Positions 31,793 to 42,900 of a stretch of 64,000 bases of DNA are shown here, one piece after another. The stretch covers positions 935,001-999,000 of the forward strand of contig JAGTTD010000015.1 of NCBI GenBank assembly GCA_018398585.1, written 5' to 3'. The notes below the pieces were generated by a model. The model worked only from the letters and a program-made list of their open reading frames with translations. It searched no databases and had not been told where the DNA came from. Both the position numbers and the translations under genes were made by a program. Each line of letters begins with the position of its first letter. Within the stretch, counting starts at the first letter, position 1. Source of the DNA: Simmondsia chinensis (Eukaryota > Streptophyta > Magnoliopsida > Caryophyllales > Simmondsiaceae).

Positions 31793-34700
31793 ATGAGTTT
31801 TTTCGCCTGTTGGAGGGTCAATTTTGGGGAAGAAGACTCTGATACCCCGACAAGGAAGAAGAGGCTTGACTCCTTGTCGCGTCGGAAAGCCATGAGGGGT
31901 TGTGGAGCGACCGGTGAAGCCCGTGGGTTCGCCACCATTGTTAAGAGTATCTCCATGAAGACTGCTAAAGGTATGTCGGTTCCATGAATTTTGTTGATTC
32001 AAGATCAGGTTGAACTTTTGGAAAGTTGATTTTTTGATATAGTATAAAGGCGATGTTGATGCAGAAATCAAGAGTTTGGTTCATAACGGATTTTAATATT
32101 AATACAATTTTAGCGTATAATATGACGTGGGCCTTTATAGAATTTACATTTTAAGTCAAATGGATATTTGAGTTTCCATTATTGACAAAATGAAACAAAT
32201 ATAACATGTAAAATATCACGGGGTGACAGGCTCGACCCACAAAGTTGTCATACCTGAGTTTCACGTGTAAGTTCATGCAAGGTTCCATTCTAAAACTTAT
32301 AATTGGCATCAGGTGAAGCAACCCACTAGGATTATATATTGATCGCTTTTCTCTTACAACACCAATGTGAAAATCTTACGAGACTCACACGTGAAATCCC
32401 AAGCATAACAGGTAAGCAGAAAAGGATGCAAAAAGTGGTGGAGGATATACAAAGGATAACAGGAACCAAAATATCAGCACAGGTCTTCACATTCCGGCAA
32501 ATGGCCATCGCCACCAACTTCTTCAGCCCCGAAAACCTCGTTGGCGAAGGCGGTTTTGGGCGCGTCTACAAGGGCTACATCCCCGGTGTTGATCAGGTTT
32601 CTTCATTTGAGGCTCCATTTGATTGGACAGAAAAAAACACTGTTAAAAAGTATCTGTTTTCGAGATAAATTTCTTCGTTTCATCTGACGTTTTGGGTCTA
32701 TTTGATCAGGTCGTGGCGGTAAAGCAGCTAGACAGAAATGGGTTGCAAGGGAACAGAGAATTTTTGTCAGAAGTGTTCATGTTGAGCTTAGTTTCCCATG
32801 CTAATCTTGTCAATTTAATCGGGTATTGTGCTGATGGTGACCAAAGGATTTTGGTCTATGAATACATGGCCAGTGGATCTTTAGAAGATCATCTCCTAGG
32901 TAAATAAATTCTCGAAAAATTATGTTGTTTCAAAATTTAATATGTTCTGGAAAAGAATAAGAAGCGCATTTGTACGAGTATCGGTTGCTAGAATGCTTAA
33001 AAGGGTAGGATCAACGATGCTGATAGAACATGTTGATGAGATTACATGTGAGTCTAGTGAGAATTCCGTGTAGAGGTTATGATAGAGGAAATCAATGCAT
33101 AAGCCTAGCGGGTTACTTCACCTAATACCAATTAGTTTTAAAATGAAACCTTATTTGTAAATATCATATGTGTCAAATTCGTAAAGTGGGCCTTAAGGCC
33201 AAATTTAACAGAAAATGAACGATAAGGGACTTGCATATGAATCTTACACGACAACTCGTGGCACAAGTCCCGTCAGAATTTCGGGCATTGTTTAGCGAAA
33301 CTTATTTTCTGGTAAAAGAACTTGTGGGTGTTTGGTCTGCAAAGAAAAGTGTTCTTAAATAAAAGTAGATATTGTTTTTCTGCTTTTGACTCGAAGCAAA
33401 AAAGTAGTTCTCCTCCTTTAAAGTAGAAGCAGGTCAAAAACTAAAATCTTTTCAAACAAAAATACTGTATTCGAAACGCTTTAACAAAAACGATTCTGTA
33501 AAAAGTGCTTTTAGAAAAACGATTTTGCACAACTTGATTAAACAGATCCTTCATCATATTTCTTATGAACTTTGATTATGTCTTTCATTAATGTTTCAGA
33601 TTTACCCCCAAACAAGGAGCCATTGGATTGGCACACAAGGATGAAAATAGCAGTAGGAGCAGCTAAAGGACTTGAATATCTTCATGAAACTACCAATCCT
33701 CCAGTTATCTACAGAGATTTCAAGGCATCCAACATACTCCTAGATGAAGATTTCAATCCAAAACTTTCGGATTTCGGGTTAGCTCGGATAGGGCCAACCG
33801 GGGACAAGGACCACGTGTCGACCCGTGTCATGGGCACCTACGGGTATTGCGCCCCTGAGTATGCCATGACGGGAAAGCTCACCACTAAGTCTGATGTCTA
33901 CAGTTTTGGGGTCGTTTTCCTTGAGCTCATCTCGGGTAGACGAGCGATTGATACTAACAAGCCGACTACCGAGCAGAATCTTGTGGCTTGGGTAAGTGTT
34001 CAAAACGAACTAGTTCAATGAAATCTTACTGTATTTCTAATATGTTAAGGGCTCATTTTGAAGAATAATTATTTTATGAGTTTGCTTCTACTATGTATTG
34101 CCATAAGCATAACGATGTCTAAATTTAGTGTGTGTTGGTTTTTAGTTTGCTTCTATTGTGCCTTATACATAGAATAAGAGGATTGGACCTATCTGATTTA
34201 AACTCGTGGCACACTGAGCTATATATAGGCACAAGTTGACTAGACGTCTCATGTAATATAACTCAGATACAGGGAAGTCGTTATGCTCCCTCCATTGATA
34301 TATTCTTTCACCAAACCACGTAATTTTATTATCACATCTTCTCCCATTTCCTTATTATGTGCTTGCTAATGTAATTTAGGATTCCAGTATATGCATTTCG
34401 ATTACAATACCGTGATAAACACGTAACGAAAAACGGGTGTCGAAATTTTCATGTTACAGGCACAACCTTTGTTCAAAGATAGGAACTTGTTCGCAGAGAT
34501 GGCTGATCCAAAACTCGGGGACAAGTACCCAGTAAAGGGTCTCCACCAAGCCATTGCAGTCGCCGCTATGTGCTTGCAAGAAGAAGCCAGTACCCGGCCA
34601 CTAATAAGCGACGTGGTGACCGCACTCGAGTGCCTCGCTAAGCGCGCTGACGAGACCCCGTGCCCCAAAAACGACAGCGTTATTCTAAAAGAGATGCTTG

Positions 34701-34828
34701 ATGATTATAACGAGGATAACGAGGAGGAGGATGATGATGATAATAACGACGATGATGACGATGGTGATGGTTCTAGAGAATATGTTAGGACATTGAAGGC
34801 TGGATCATCACCTCAGTATAAGATGTGA
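31793..34828 (+). CDS. Receptor-like cytoplasmic kinase, subfamily VII (PBS1-like, PBL23-like)
   Basis: This is a cytoplasmic Ser/Thr kinase of the RLCK-VII/PBL group, which relays signals from plasma-membrane receptors, often in immunity. Exons: 31793-31970, 32412-32596, 32710-32899, 33600-33991, 34460-34828; they sum to 1314 bases (437 aa). The short N-terminus MSFFAC has a cysteine that could be acylated. Kinase motifs: glycine loop GEGGFG (104-109), VAVK (K126), catalytic YRDFKASN (D224, K226, N229), DFG (D242-G244), and GDK (252-254), the position cleaved in PBS1 by the bacterial protease AvrPphB, followed by [17 protein letters not shown]. The C-terminal tail has an acidic Asp/Glu run encoded by GAT/GAC repeats (about 34710-34770). 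The closest family match I recall is Arabidopsis PBL23. The exon 2 acceptor lies directly after a dispersed repeat. Confidence 0.93.
32205..32395 (+). repeat. Dispersed repeat of the 'AGTAACCCACTAGG' family beside a splice site
   Basis: It has CCACAAAGTTGTCATACC, GTGAAGCAACCCACTAGG, ATATATTGATCGCTTTTC and GAGACTCACACGTG. It ends within about 20 bases of the exon 2 acceptor of the kinase gene (AG at 32410-32411). Confidence 0.55.
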
Positions 34829-35997
34829 AAATGATTTATGTCTAAAAAAATAAAATAAAAACTTTTTTTCAAATTTTTTTTTTTTTTTTTTTTTTTCTAT
34901 TTTCGAATTCAACCTAGAAATCAAAGACAGTGTAACACTGACGTGGTTCCTAAATTTGTTCATCTCTATAAATGTGAGATGTGATTTCAGGAGAAAAGTA
35001 GATTTTGTTCGGAACTCGAACCTGTGAACTATTAGAAATATAGATGTAGCACAAACTCAAAACAGGAGCAACTTCGAGACACAAAGTTGAAATATACGAG
35101 GGTCACGTATAAGTTCAAATGGGATTTCATTATAAAATCAACTGATATAAGATAAAGTAACTCACTTAGTTTATATGTTGATATAGTCTCTTTCACAACT
35201 TTAATACGGGTTTTCTTACTGAACTTACGTGCAGCGTCGTTGACACTTTGCAATCGGATTGTGACAAATGTATGTTTCAAATTATGCAGTGAATATCTAC
35301 AGACAAAGATTTGAATGTCAGAACTTTAAATGTTTTAAGTATTGTAGTTCAGGCAATTTGAAGGGTAACCCTGATTCTTTCAAGTTGCAGTAAGTTTCCA
35401 GATCAATTTTCATGTCAGTAATCGTAGGGCCGGTTTGGTATTATTTTTTATTTGCAATTTTGTATTTTGTTAAATTAAAAATAAGACTTTGAATCAAGTT
35501 TTCTGGTTTTTGGTTTTAATTTTCAACCAAATTAGGAAAAAATTGAAAACAAAAAATAAAAAACGAGCAAAAAAAACGACTCTAAAATATGGTCTTTAAT
35601 TTCTAATCCAAAGACTAGAAATAAAAAACGATAGCATGTATAGAAAAATCGAAGCAATCCCATTTAAATGCATAAGAAAAACTTGCACATAAAAATAACC
35701 CAAGCTGCCATGAACATCACACCAAAAGATGACTAATGCTATGATACTAATCAAGTTTGTAATGGCCTATCAACGAGAGTATTTTTGTCTGAAAAATTTT
35801 TAGTTTGTACTTCTACTTTACAAAGAAGTACTGTTTCCCCCTTAAATTTGAAAAAAATGATTCTCCGAGAAAAAAAACACTGTTTTTTTACAAAAAAAAA
35901 CTCGACCAACCGAACAAGCCTAAAATGGTATCAAAATAACCTTCGAAAGAAGGCCACTTTGATCAAAAGTTCTAATCACAAGATTAAACAAATTCAT
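34829..35997. other. Spacer after the kinase gene
   Basis: It contains a T20-class run near 34876-34896, a dispersed-repeat copy (35075-35260), a fold-back repeat (35425-35650) and a short GTTTGGCC-type relic (35785-35925). No gene was seen. Confidence 0.65.
35075..35260 (+). repeat. Dispersed repeat of the 'AGTAACCCACTAGG' family
   Basis: It contains ACACAAAGTTGAAATATACG, TAAGATAAAGTAACTCACTT, ATATGTTGATATAGTC and CTTTCACAAC in the family order. Confidence 0.5.
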
Positions 35998-36408
35998 CTA
36001 AAGATCCAAACTTTCTACTTCAGTCTTAAGACTCCTATAACTAAACCCGGGAATCCCATCGAACCTCTTACTCTCCGAAATTTCCACAGCAGAACACATA
36101 CTGGGTAGAAAAATGTTGCTGTTGCTGTTACTGCTGTTGCTGCTACTGCTGCTTTTTCTCCTCTTCATCCTTCGACCCATCATCAATAATGACCCAAATA
36201 TCGTACCAGTAGCAGCAGCAGCAGTAGTAGTACTAGTTCTCGATCGAGAACTAGGACCCTTAGAATTAAAACCAACAGGACCTTTCCCACTCTTCTTAGA
36301 AGATTCAGGTCGGTTCAGGTCAAGTTTCTGAAAGTATTCAATCTCTCTTCTGACAAGCGATCCAACGGTGCCTCGAGTGCCGATTGCAAGAGGAGCAGCT
36401 GAGCCCAT
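35998..36408 (-). CDS. Small plant protein of unknown function, 136 aa
   Basis: A single-exon frame starting at an ATG (36408). The N-terminus MGSAAPLAIGTRGTVGSLV followed by RREIEYF looks like a conserved motif of a plant-only uncharacterised family, and the C-terminus SKRFDGIPGFSYRSLKTEVE is also non-random. The middle is low-complexity: a run of Ser/Asn (about residues 86-97) encoded by AGC/AAC triplets, plus a basic MGRRMKRRK stretch that could act as a nuclear signal. No catalytic motif or membrane span is visible. A 72-codon shadow frame on the other strand (poly-Leu) comes from the triplet repeats. I recognise no function; I judge it real from the conserved ends and its isolation in a spacer. 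Confidence 0.75.
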   Translation of the reverse strand: MGSAAPLAIGTRGTVGSLVRREIEYFQKLDLNRPESSKKSGKGPVGFNSKGPSSRSRTSTTTAAAATGTIFGSLLMMGRRMKRRKSSSSSNSSNSNSNIFLPSMCSAVEISESKRFDGIPGFSYRSLKTEVESLDL

Positions 36409-38130
36409 TTTGTAAGAAAATATTGGGGTTGAAGAAGATGAACTGGAAGTGTATAATATATGGTTTTAATTAAACTTGGAGACCAAGGGATATAAATGAG
36501 TCTTTTTCTGTAGGTGTTTGAGATTGCTTTGAAACTCAGGCATCTCTTTTTTGCTTTATAATGCCACCCCCACCTTTTAGTTTATTCATAGTGGGATGTA
36601 GATGTGAAATTTATCATAGAAAAATGTCATTACCATATATTATCTTGCACATCATAATTGTGTCTCGACTCAGAAATAAAGGTCTACGACAATACTGGAG
36701 GGTCTGAGTTCATCGCGCTTTTATCGAGCAGGCCTGTTAGGAAATTGGGTTTTTTTTATCTGTGCGCTTGTATAAAGACTCAAGATAACACCAGCTGAAT
36801 CGTCTTCTTCCAAATCATTAAGGATTGCTTTGTACTTTGCATGTTATTTCTTCCTCCAATCTGAGGGTTTTCCGTGCAAATCATTTCATTTTTCTCTCTT
36901 CTCTTCATATTTCCTTTCAGATATGTTCGTTTCATCTAAATTGAACCATGTCCTTGATCATTTGCCTCACACCATCTATCATTTTCTAATACTATCAATA
37001 TATATGTTACTTGAGCTGAATTATGATAATAGAAACTGGTGGGTGTCTAGAGTTTGGACTCGGTTGTTCCATAAGATTTTTAATATTTAAAGTGTCTAAT
37101 AATTATAATGACAACCAAATAACTTTGTTGAATATGAGTGTATGCTCATATTCTACAATACATGTGTAATCATATTTGTTATATGCCATAATGTGTGTTG
37201 TTCTTTGTTTTTAGCCCTTTGGTCCCCCTTTTCCCTCCACTAGTGAGTTCAAGGAATTAATGGAAAAAAATTTTAAAATAAGTTTATACTCTAACACGTT
37301 AATCCACGTGATTGTCCATTGGATTTGAAGTTCAGATATTATGTAGGCTCATTTAGTACTTTTACGCTAATATTGTACTAATGTTGAGGATATGGGGGCA
37401 ATTGGCATTCGAAATCACGACCTCTCGGTCAACAAGACTATAGTATCATGCCAAGGAACCCTAATTATTACAAAAGTTCGAGCTGATGGATGAATAACAG
37501 TAGGAGAAGCGCATGCATTTTAAGCCTAGGTTTGAGTCCCTTTATTCCTCACAAAACCAAGAAAAAAGATAAATACCTATTCTGTCAATATTTTAAAAGA
37601 AATTATTATAAACATAAATATAATCATACAACTTTTGACCGAATTATTGAGGGTAGGGAAGTCTGCATGTAGAAATTCTTCAGTCTCAATCCAAGTGTGA
37701 ATCCCATGCCTTCACCCCCTATCCACGGTGGATTCCGTAACAAACTATTCCGGGTTTTCTAAACACAAAGCCAAATAATACATAAACGTATTAAATCTTA
37801 CTGAATTTTCGTACCGTATTTTACTAACTATACAGTAATATAGCCAAAGTTGCAGAATTTGTACAAGGGTTGACCTACTGGTGAGTGGCATCAATGTAAT
37901 AATGCACAAATTGCAGAGCATTGTAAATTTGTAATTGATCATCAATCATCATGGTATCTCACAGCCGACAATCACGCTTCTTTGATGTGTTCATTTTACA
38001 AAGTTGAGTCTGATTATTTTGCTCCTTTTTCTTTTCTTTTTTTTAAAAGTTATTATTTTGATCCCAATAAATTAAGAAAGTTGTTAATGACAGAACAAAA
38101 ATTGATACTGTCAGAATAATAATATGACTT

Positions 38131-38370
38131 ACAAACAATAACAACAATAACAGACCCAATGCCTCAAGGGGGTCGGGGGTTGAATGTATACAGCCTTACC
38201 TCTTCAGGGTGTAACCCTACTGAGAGGTCATTTTCAAAGATCCCCAACATTATAGGGTTGACAACACGAGAACTTCCCAGAAGGTCACCCATCCTGGTAC
38301 CAATCTCACCCAAGCACGCTTAACTTCGGAGTTCTAATGGGATCCGGTGCATTAGTGTCTAGTAAATGAA
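38131..38370 (-). mobile_element. 5S rRNA-headed SINE, copy 4 (keeps the 5S 5' part)
   Basis: On the minus strand it starts TTCATTTACTAGACACTAAT and then matches 5S from GCACTAATGCACCGGATCCC-like sequence through GTTAAGCGTGCTTGGG to GGAAGTTCTCGTGTTG, so nearly the whole 5S length is represented. The 3' module has a small internal deletion (GGGGTCGGGGG region, 38168-38180) and ends in mixed TTG/TTA repeats. No clear target-site duplication was found. Confidence 0.88.
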
Positions 38371-38587
38371 AACCAAAATTTCGCTATGATAAAAATAATC
38401 TTATCTTGACAATGGCATTACCCTAAATTAAAAGAAAGAAAAAACATAGGTCAATGATTAATGTGCTTGGTTTACCAGATAAAAGATAACATTTGATTGC
38501 TTTTCTGGGTAATGTGGCCCTTTCTTGCTCTTCCTTTTGCACCAATGACTATGCAAGAATCATGTCTTTGTTATACCATAATAATAA

Positions 38588-38913
38588 GAGTTATTTACAC
38601 AAAAGTCCCCTATATTTTTTCTGTTGTGTCAATTAGTTATTATACTTTTAATTGTGCTAATTCAGTTATATTATGTCAACTTGGTATTTAGGATGAAATT
38701 TATTTAAGTTATTGACGGATCTTTTTTAATGATTCTGACATGAGTTTGATTAGAATGAGTCAACTAGTGAATTTATAGTAGATTACTTACATGTAACTTG
38801 AATTTGACCAAATGAATAATTGACACAATATAAATTATAGAGGTATTAAATTGAATACAAGGACTAAATTGACACAATGAGAACAATATAATGACCTTTA
38901 GTGTAAACAACTC
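38588..38913. mobile_element. Mutator-like fold-back MITE
   Basis: The ends GAGTTATTTACACAAAAGT and GTGTAAACAACTC are inverted. The flanks TAATAATAA and TAAAATAAA could be a decayed 9-bp duplication. It belongs to the family of 30495-30876 and 52260-52833. Confidence 0.7.
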
Positions 38914-39135
38914 TAAAATAAATAGATTCACTAGTTCAATTCGCTCAAAATATTGGTAAACCAAGCCTGTTTGAACTAAAATCAAGATGCATTAAAATAG
39001 AGTTATCCATTAGTCATGTATATAAATTTGTTCAAATTAGTCCCTCATCTTTTCTTTTATTCAAAATAGTCCCTAATAGTTATCAAAAATCAGGAAGCAA
39101 GAAAAAGGGAAGCCAAAGAAAATGACCAAATGAAA

Positions 39136-39242
39136 CAAAAACAACAATCTCAGTGCCGCAAGGGCTCCCGCCAGAGCAAGATCAGGGGTGGGGGGTGTTG
39201 AGATATACGCAGTCTTATTCCTTCAGAGTGCTATCCTAAGGG
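39136..39242 (-). mobile_element. 5'-truncated SINE with 10-bp duplication
   Basis: It keeps only the 3' module (CAAGGGCTCCCGCCAGAGC ... ATACGCAGTCTTATTCC). It is flanked by the exact repeat CCAAATGAAA at 39126-39135 and 39243-39252, showing it arrived already truncated. Confidence 0.85.
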
Positions 39243-39966
39243 CCAAATGAAAAATGTATTTATTTGTATAACCTATAAATGCTCGGAGAATTTACACTCA
39301 TCAACCGTTTCGAAAAAATGTTGATGTCACAACCACCACATAAAAACATATTGGATATATTCCTTTATGGCCATGAATATCTTAGTAATGTACCCAGGGC
39401 ATCATGTTCTATAAATACATAAAAGAGGCAAAATGTTTTAGAAAAGAACAAGAGCATTAACAAATAACAATGGGTCGGTCGACATTTGAAAGTGATATAG
39501 TTTCAAAAGTCAAACCCTCTACACAAGAAAGCTCCTGTTTAGCCGATTTATGAAAAAAAAAATTCTCACTTTTTGCATACAGAAGTCCTGGGAATAGGGG
39601 AAGTTTTGTTTGGATTTCGTTTACTTCTGCTTTATTTTCCTGCTTCTGCTTAAAAGTAGGAAAATAACTTTTACTTTTATTTAAAAACACTTTCATTTCT
39701 GGCCAGCTACTCCTAAAATTTGAAAAAGTTGTTTTCCAAAAAATTTAAAAATAAAAAAAAACTTTGTCCACGACTTTCTTGCTCTATTTCAAAGAAATAT
39801 TGCCCCTTCCATTTATTCAAGAAATTCATTTACCCTAACATAATGCCCTTCTAAAATATTCTACCACCATTTTATTTTTTTTCTATACTTTGCCTTCATC
39901 CTCTTTCATTTCCCCGAACAAAGGGCATCTCAGTATAACATAAGCTTCAGAGCTTAACAAAACCAG

Positions 39967-42900
39967 CTATGGCATATTAGCAAGATGGCAAGAATACCTG
40001 AGCTTGCGGTGCGACGCCATAGCGTTTCTCAGAGCAGCGCTGACGCTGGCACCTTCCCGGAACAGCAAGTCGTATAACTGGCGTACGAACTGAGACAGTT
40101 CCTCCTCCTCGTGGTCCCAAAACCCGCCCTTAAAAGTCTCCCCATTTCGCTCAATGTCGCTGTCTTCCCAGTCACTCACGGGGCTAGCGGGTTCTAACTC
40201 GTCATCTTCTGCTTCGTCCTCGCCAATCTCGAACTTGCCGTTCTCGAGGACATCGAAGCCGCCTGATCCATGGAAGGTTGTGGATTGCATTTGCGGGGGT
40301 TCGGAAGATGGACTTATAACGGCTTTGGCACCCGAGTCTAGGAACGCCTTTATTAAGGGCTTGACGAGGCCGTACCGCCCTGTACAAATTACCATTCTGT
40401 CCCTCCATGCACCAACCTAAGGCCAACAAAAAAACATCAGGACAGCTAGTTTTTTTCCCAACATACAGTAACACACTGTATCATGGATTTCTGCCTTGTT
40501 TCCAATGTAACCCAAAGTCAGGTATGAGATGCACAAAAGGATTTTCTATGTTTTCGGTCTAATTTGGAGTGTCCATAAGTCATATCAATGTCCTAGAATC
40601 ATTACCTAATAAAGGAACATACCCAGTGCCTCAAGGGCTCCCGCCGACGCAGGGTCTGAGGGGGGCAGATGTACGCAGCCTTCCCCCTTCAGGGTGTTAA
40701 CCTGAAGAGAGGCTGTTTCTCAGTGCCCTCAATATGGGTACTTTAGGACCGAAGGGAGAGTCGAGTAACTATTCTTGTATCAAGGGTATGTAATAATTTG
40801 AAGGGTATTGTGTTAGACATAGATATGTGTCCAAAGGTATAACTCAGATATAACCCATATTTTTTCTATGTTTTTGGAATAATTTGAAGTGTCTATAAAG
40901 CATATTGACGTCCTAGAATCCTAATCCAAAACGGGTCCTTTAGGACAAAAAAGAGAGTCGAAGTAACTATTTTTTGTTTCAATTTGCAATCTTCTCTACA
41001 AATTACAACAACAATCGTCGCCCTTTTCTTGTTCTTTTTATCAAACATAATACCCTTTGAAGGTAATCTTTCCCCTTGTTCTATAACAAGATACTAGCGT
41101 ATTTCATGGATGGCTCTCTGTCCAATTATCCTTTTACAAATTAAAATAACGTAACAAATAATGTTCTAACACATTATCAATATTTATCTAAATCTTTTAT
41201 TTATATCAGAGAACTCAATTCAGAAACAATATGAAAGAATAGTTCCACCCCCAAGCGGACGGCAGGAGCAGGGTGCAAGCACTTGGTAGGCTAACAGCCC
41301 AGTAAACCGGTAATCATGTAAACGACTTTTAAATAAATCACATGAACAAAATTAAGTTCTATTTAGCCGAGTTCCTTTTCTTACGAAGTGTTTTTTTTTT
41401 CCCCTTCTGGAAGTAACACTTACCAAATTTAAGGATATTTGATATGGAAAGAAAAGCATTTTCAAATAAACATAGAAGTCATTTTTTGCTCTTCAATAGA
41501 AGCAAGAAAATAGTCATTCTCCTTCCCAAAAAAAAAAAAAAAAAAAAAAAAGCGGAAGCAAAACTTCAAATTTTTCAAACAAAAATACTCATACTCACAA
41601 TCATAGCACATGTTATAAAAGAGAATGAAAAAACAATTTTTTTTACAATTTAGCCAAATAGGACCAAAATAGAACAGAATATATAAACAACATACCATCC
41701 AACGGACATCATCTGCAGTTAGATGCATGGCCGGAACAGTTCTGCGAAACATATATGCGCCAATCTCACGGTCATCTTCCATAACCTTCAGAAACAAAAA
41801 TTGGGTTGAGAAAATGACCTTCCAACTTCACCATAGAAACCTCAAAGAAATGGCGCATAAGCTCAAAGCATACTTGAGTTTGGCGTCCTATATACCGATG
41901 AACGATGCAACCAATTTGAAAGTAGGGTCTATATGCCACCAAATCAGCAATAGTTGTAATATCATGGAGTTTTGAGATCTCCTTTCTACCTCTCAACATT
42001 GGTAACAAGCTAAATTTGACACTCTGTATGAATTTGTCTGCAAGTTCCCCAGGTTCAGCGACAACGAACACATCATTCTGCCAACTAATCAGATATTCAT
42101 CCAAAGAATAAGCAATAAGATGTAAGCAATATCCAGAAAAAGAGCTTGGATACAGAGATGAGAAAAAAAGACTATCTATATAATAAAATATATGTAATGT
42201 AACACTTGCTATGTAATAGATTTTGAGCTCACAGTCATGCGATTGTTACATAAAGGAACTCTTGAGTGATCTTCATAATGAATATAATCGTATTTTATTA
42301 ATTAAAATAGATTTATAAACATTCTTACATATTTTAAAAAGTATCAAAAGGGTTAAAAAAAAAAAAAAAAAAAAAAACTAATGATTGTATAACTATTCAT
42401 TAAACTTTTTGCAAATAAAAAGCTTCAAAACAATTTATATTTCCTTAAAAACCCAATGTAATAACCGAGACCTGTTCAGGTCTGCAGCACCCGCTTCCAC
42501 GATACTATGAACATGATTGCAACTAGATTCTATGGGACTATCTGCCTAAAGAGAGGATATAAATTTTAACCTTAAAATAGCACCACTCGTATCATTTTGG
42601 AGAGCCAAATGCACAATGCCTACTTGCGGTAAGTTCTGCAACTTCTGAAATAATGATTGGACTGGCAATGGAAGCTGTCTGGGTCCCGGAGAAGACTTTG
42701 GTGGAGAAGAAGTCATTTTTCCTGATTGATGACCATCCAAACTCAACGGTGGAACTAAATCGATTCGGCCTACTCTCTGACCCACATCTGGACTATACAG
42801 AAGCGGGCTAGAAGGAAAGCTTCCGGTGAACATAGGAGAAGCAAACGGTGATGCAGATGTCAATGCAGTAGCCGTCTTTGAGAAACTTAAAATGTCGGTC

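Larger units (their letters stand above)
36409..39966. other. Spacer between the small gene and phospholipase A I
   Basis: It holds a 5S-headed SINE (38131-38370), a fold-back MITE (38588-38913), a truncated SINE (39136-39242) and a GTTTGGCC-type repeat (39590-39750). Between 36500 and 38100 I see only AT-rich unique-looking DNA with short open frames lacking any family signature. Confidence 0.65.

Noticed and set aside
36113..36331. A poly-Leu 72-aa protein on the plus strand
   Set aside because: It is the antisense shadow of the Ser/Asn triplet repeat in the 136-aa gene at 35998-36408.
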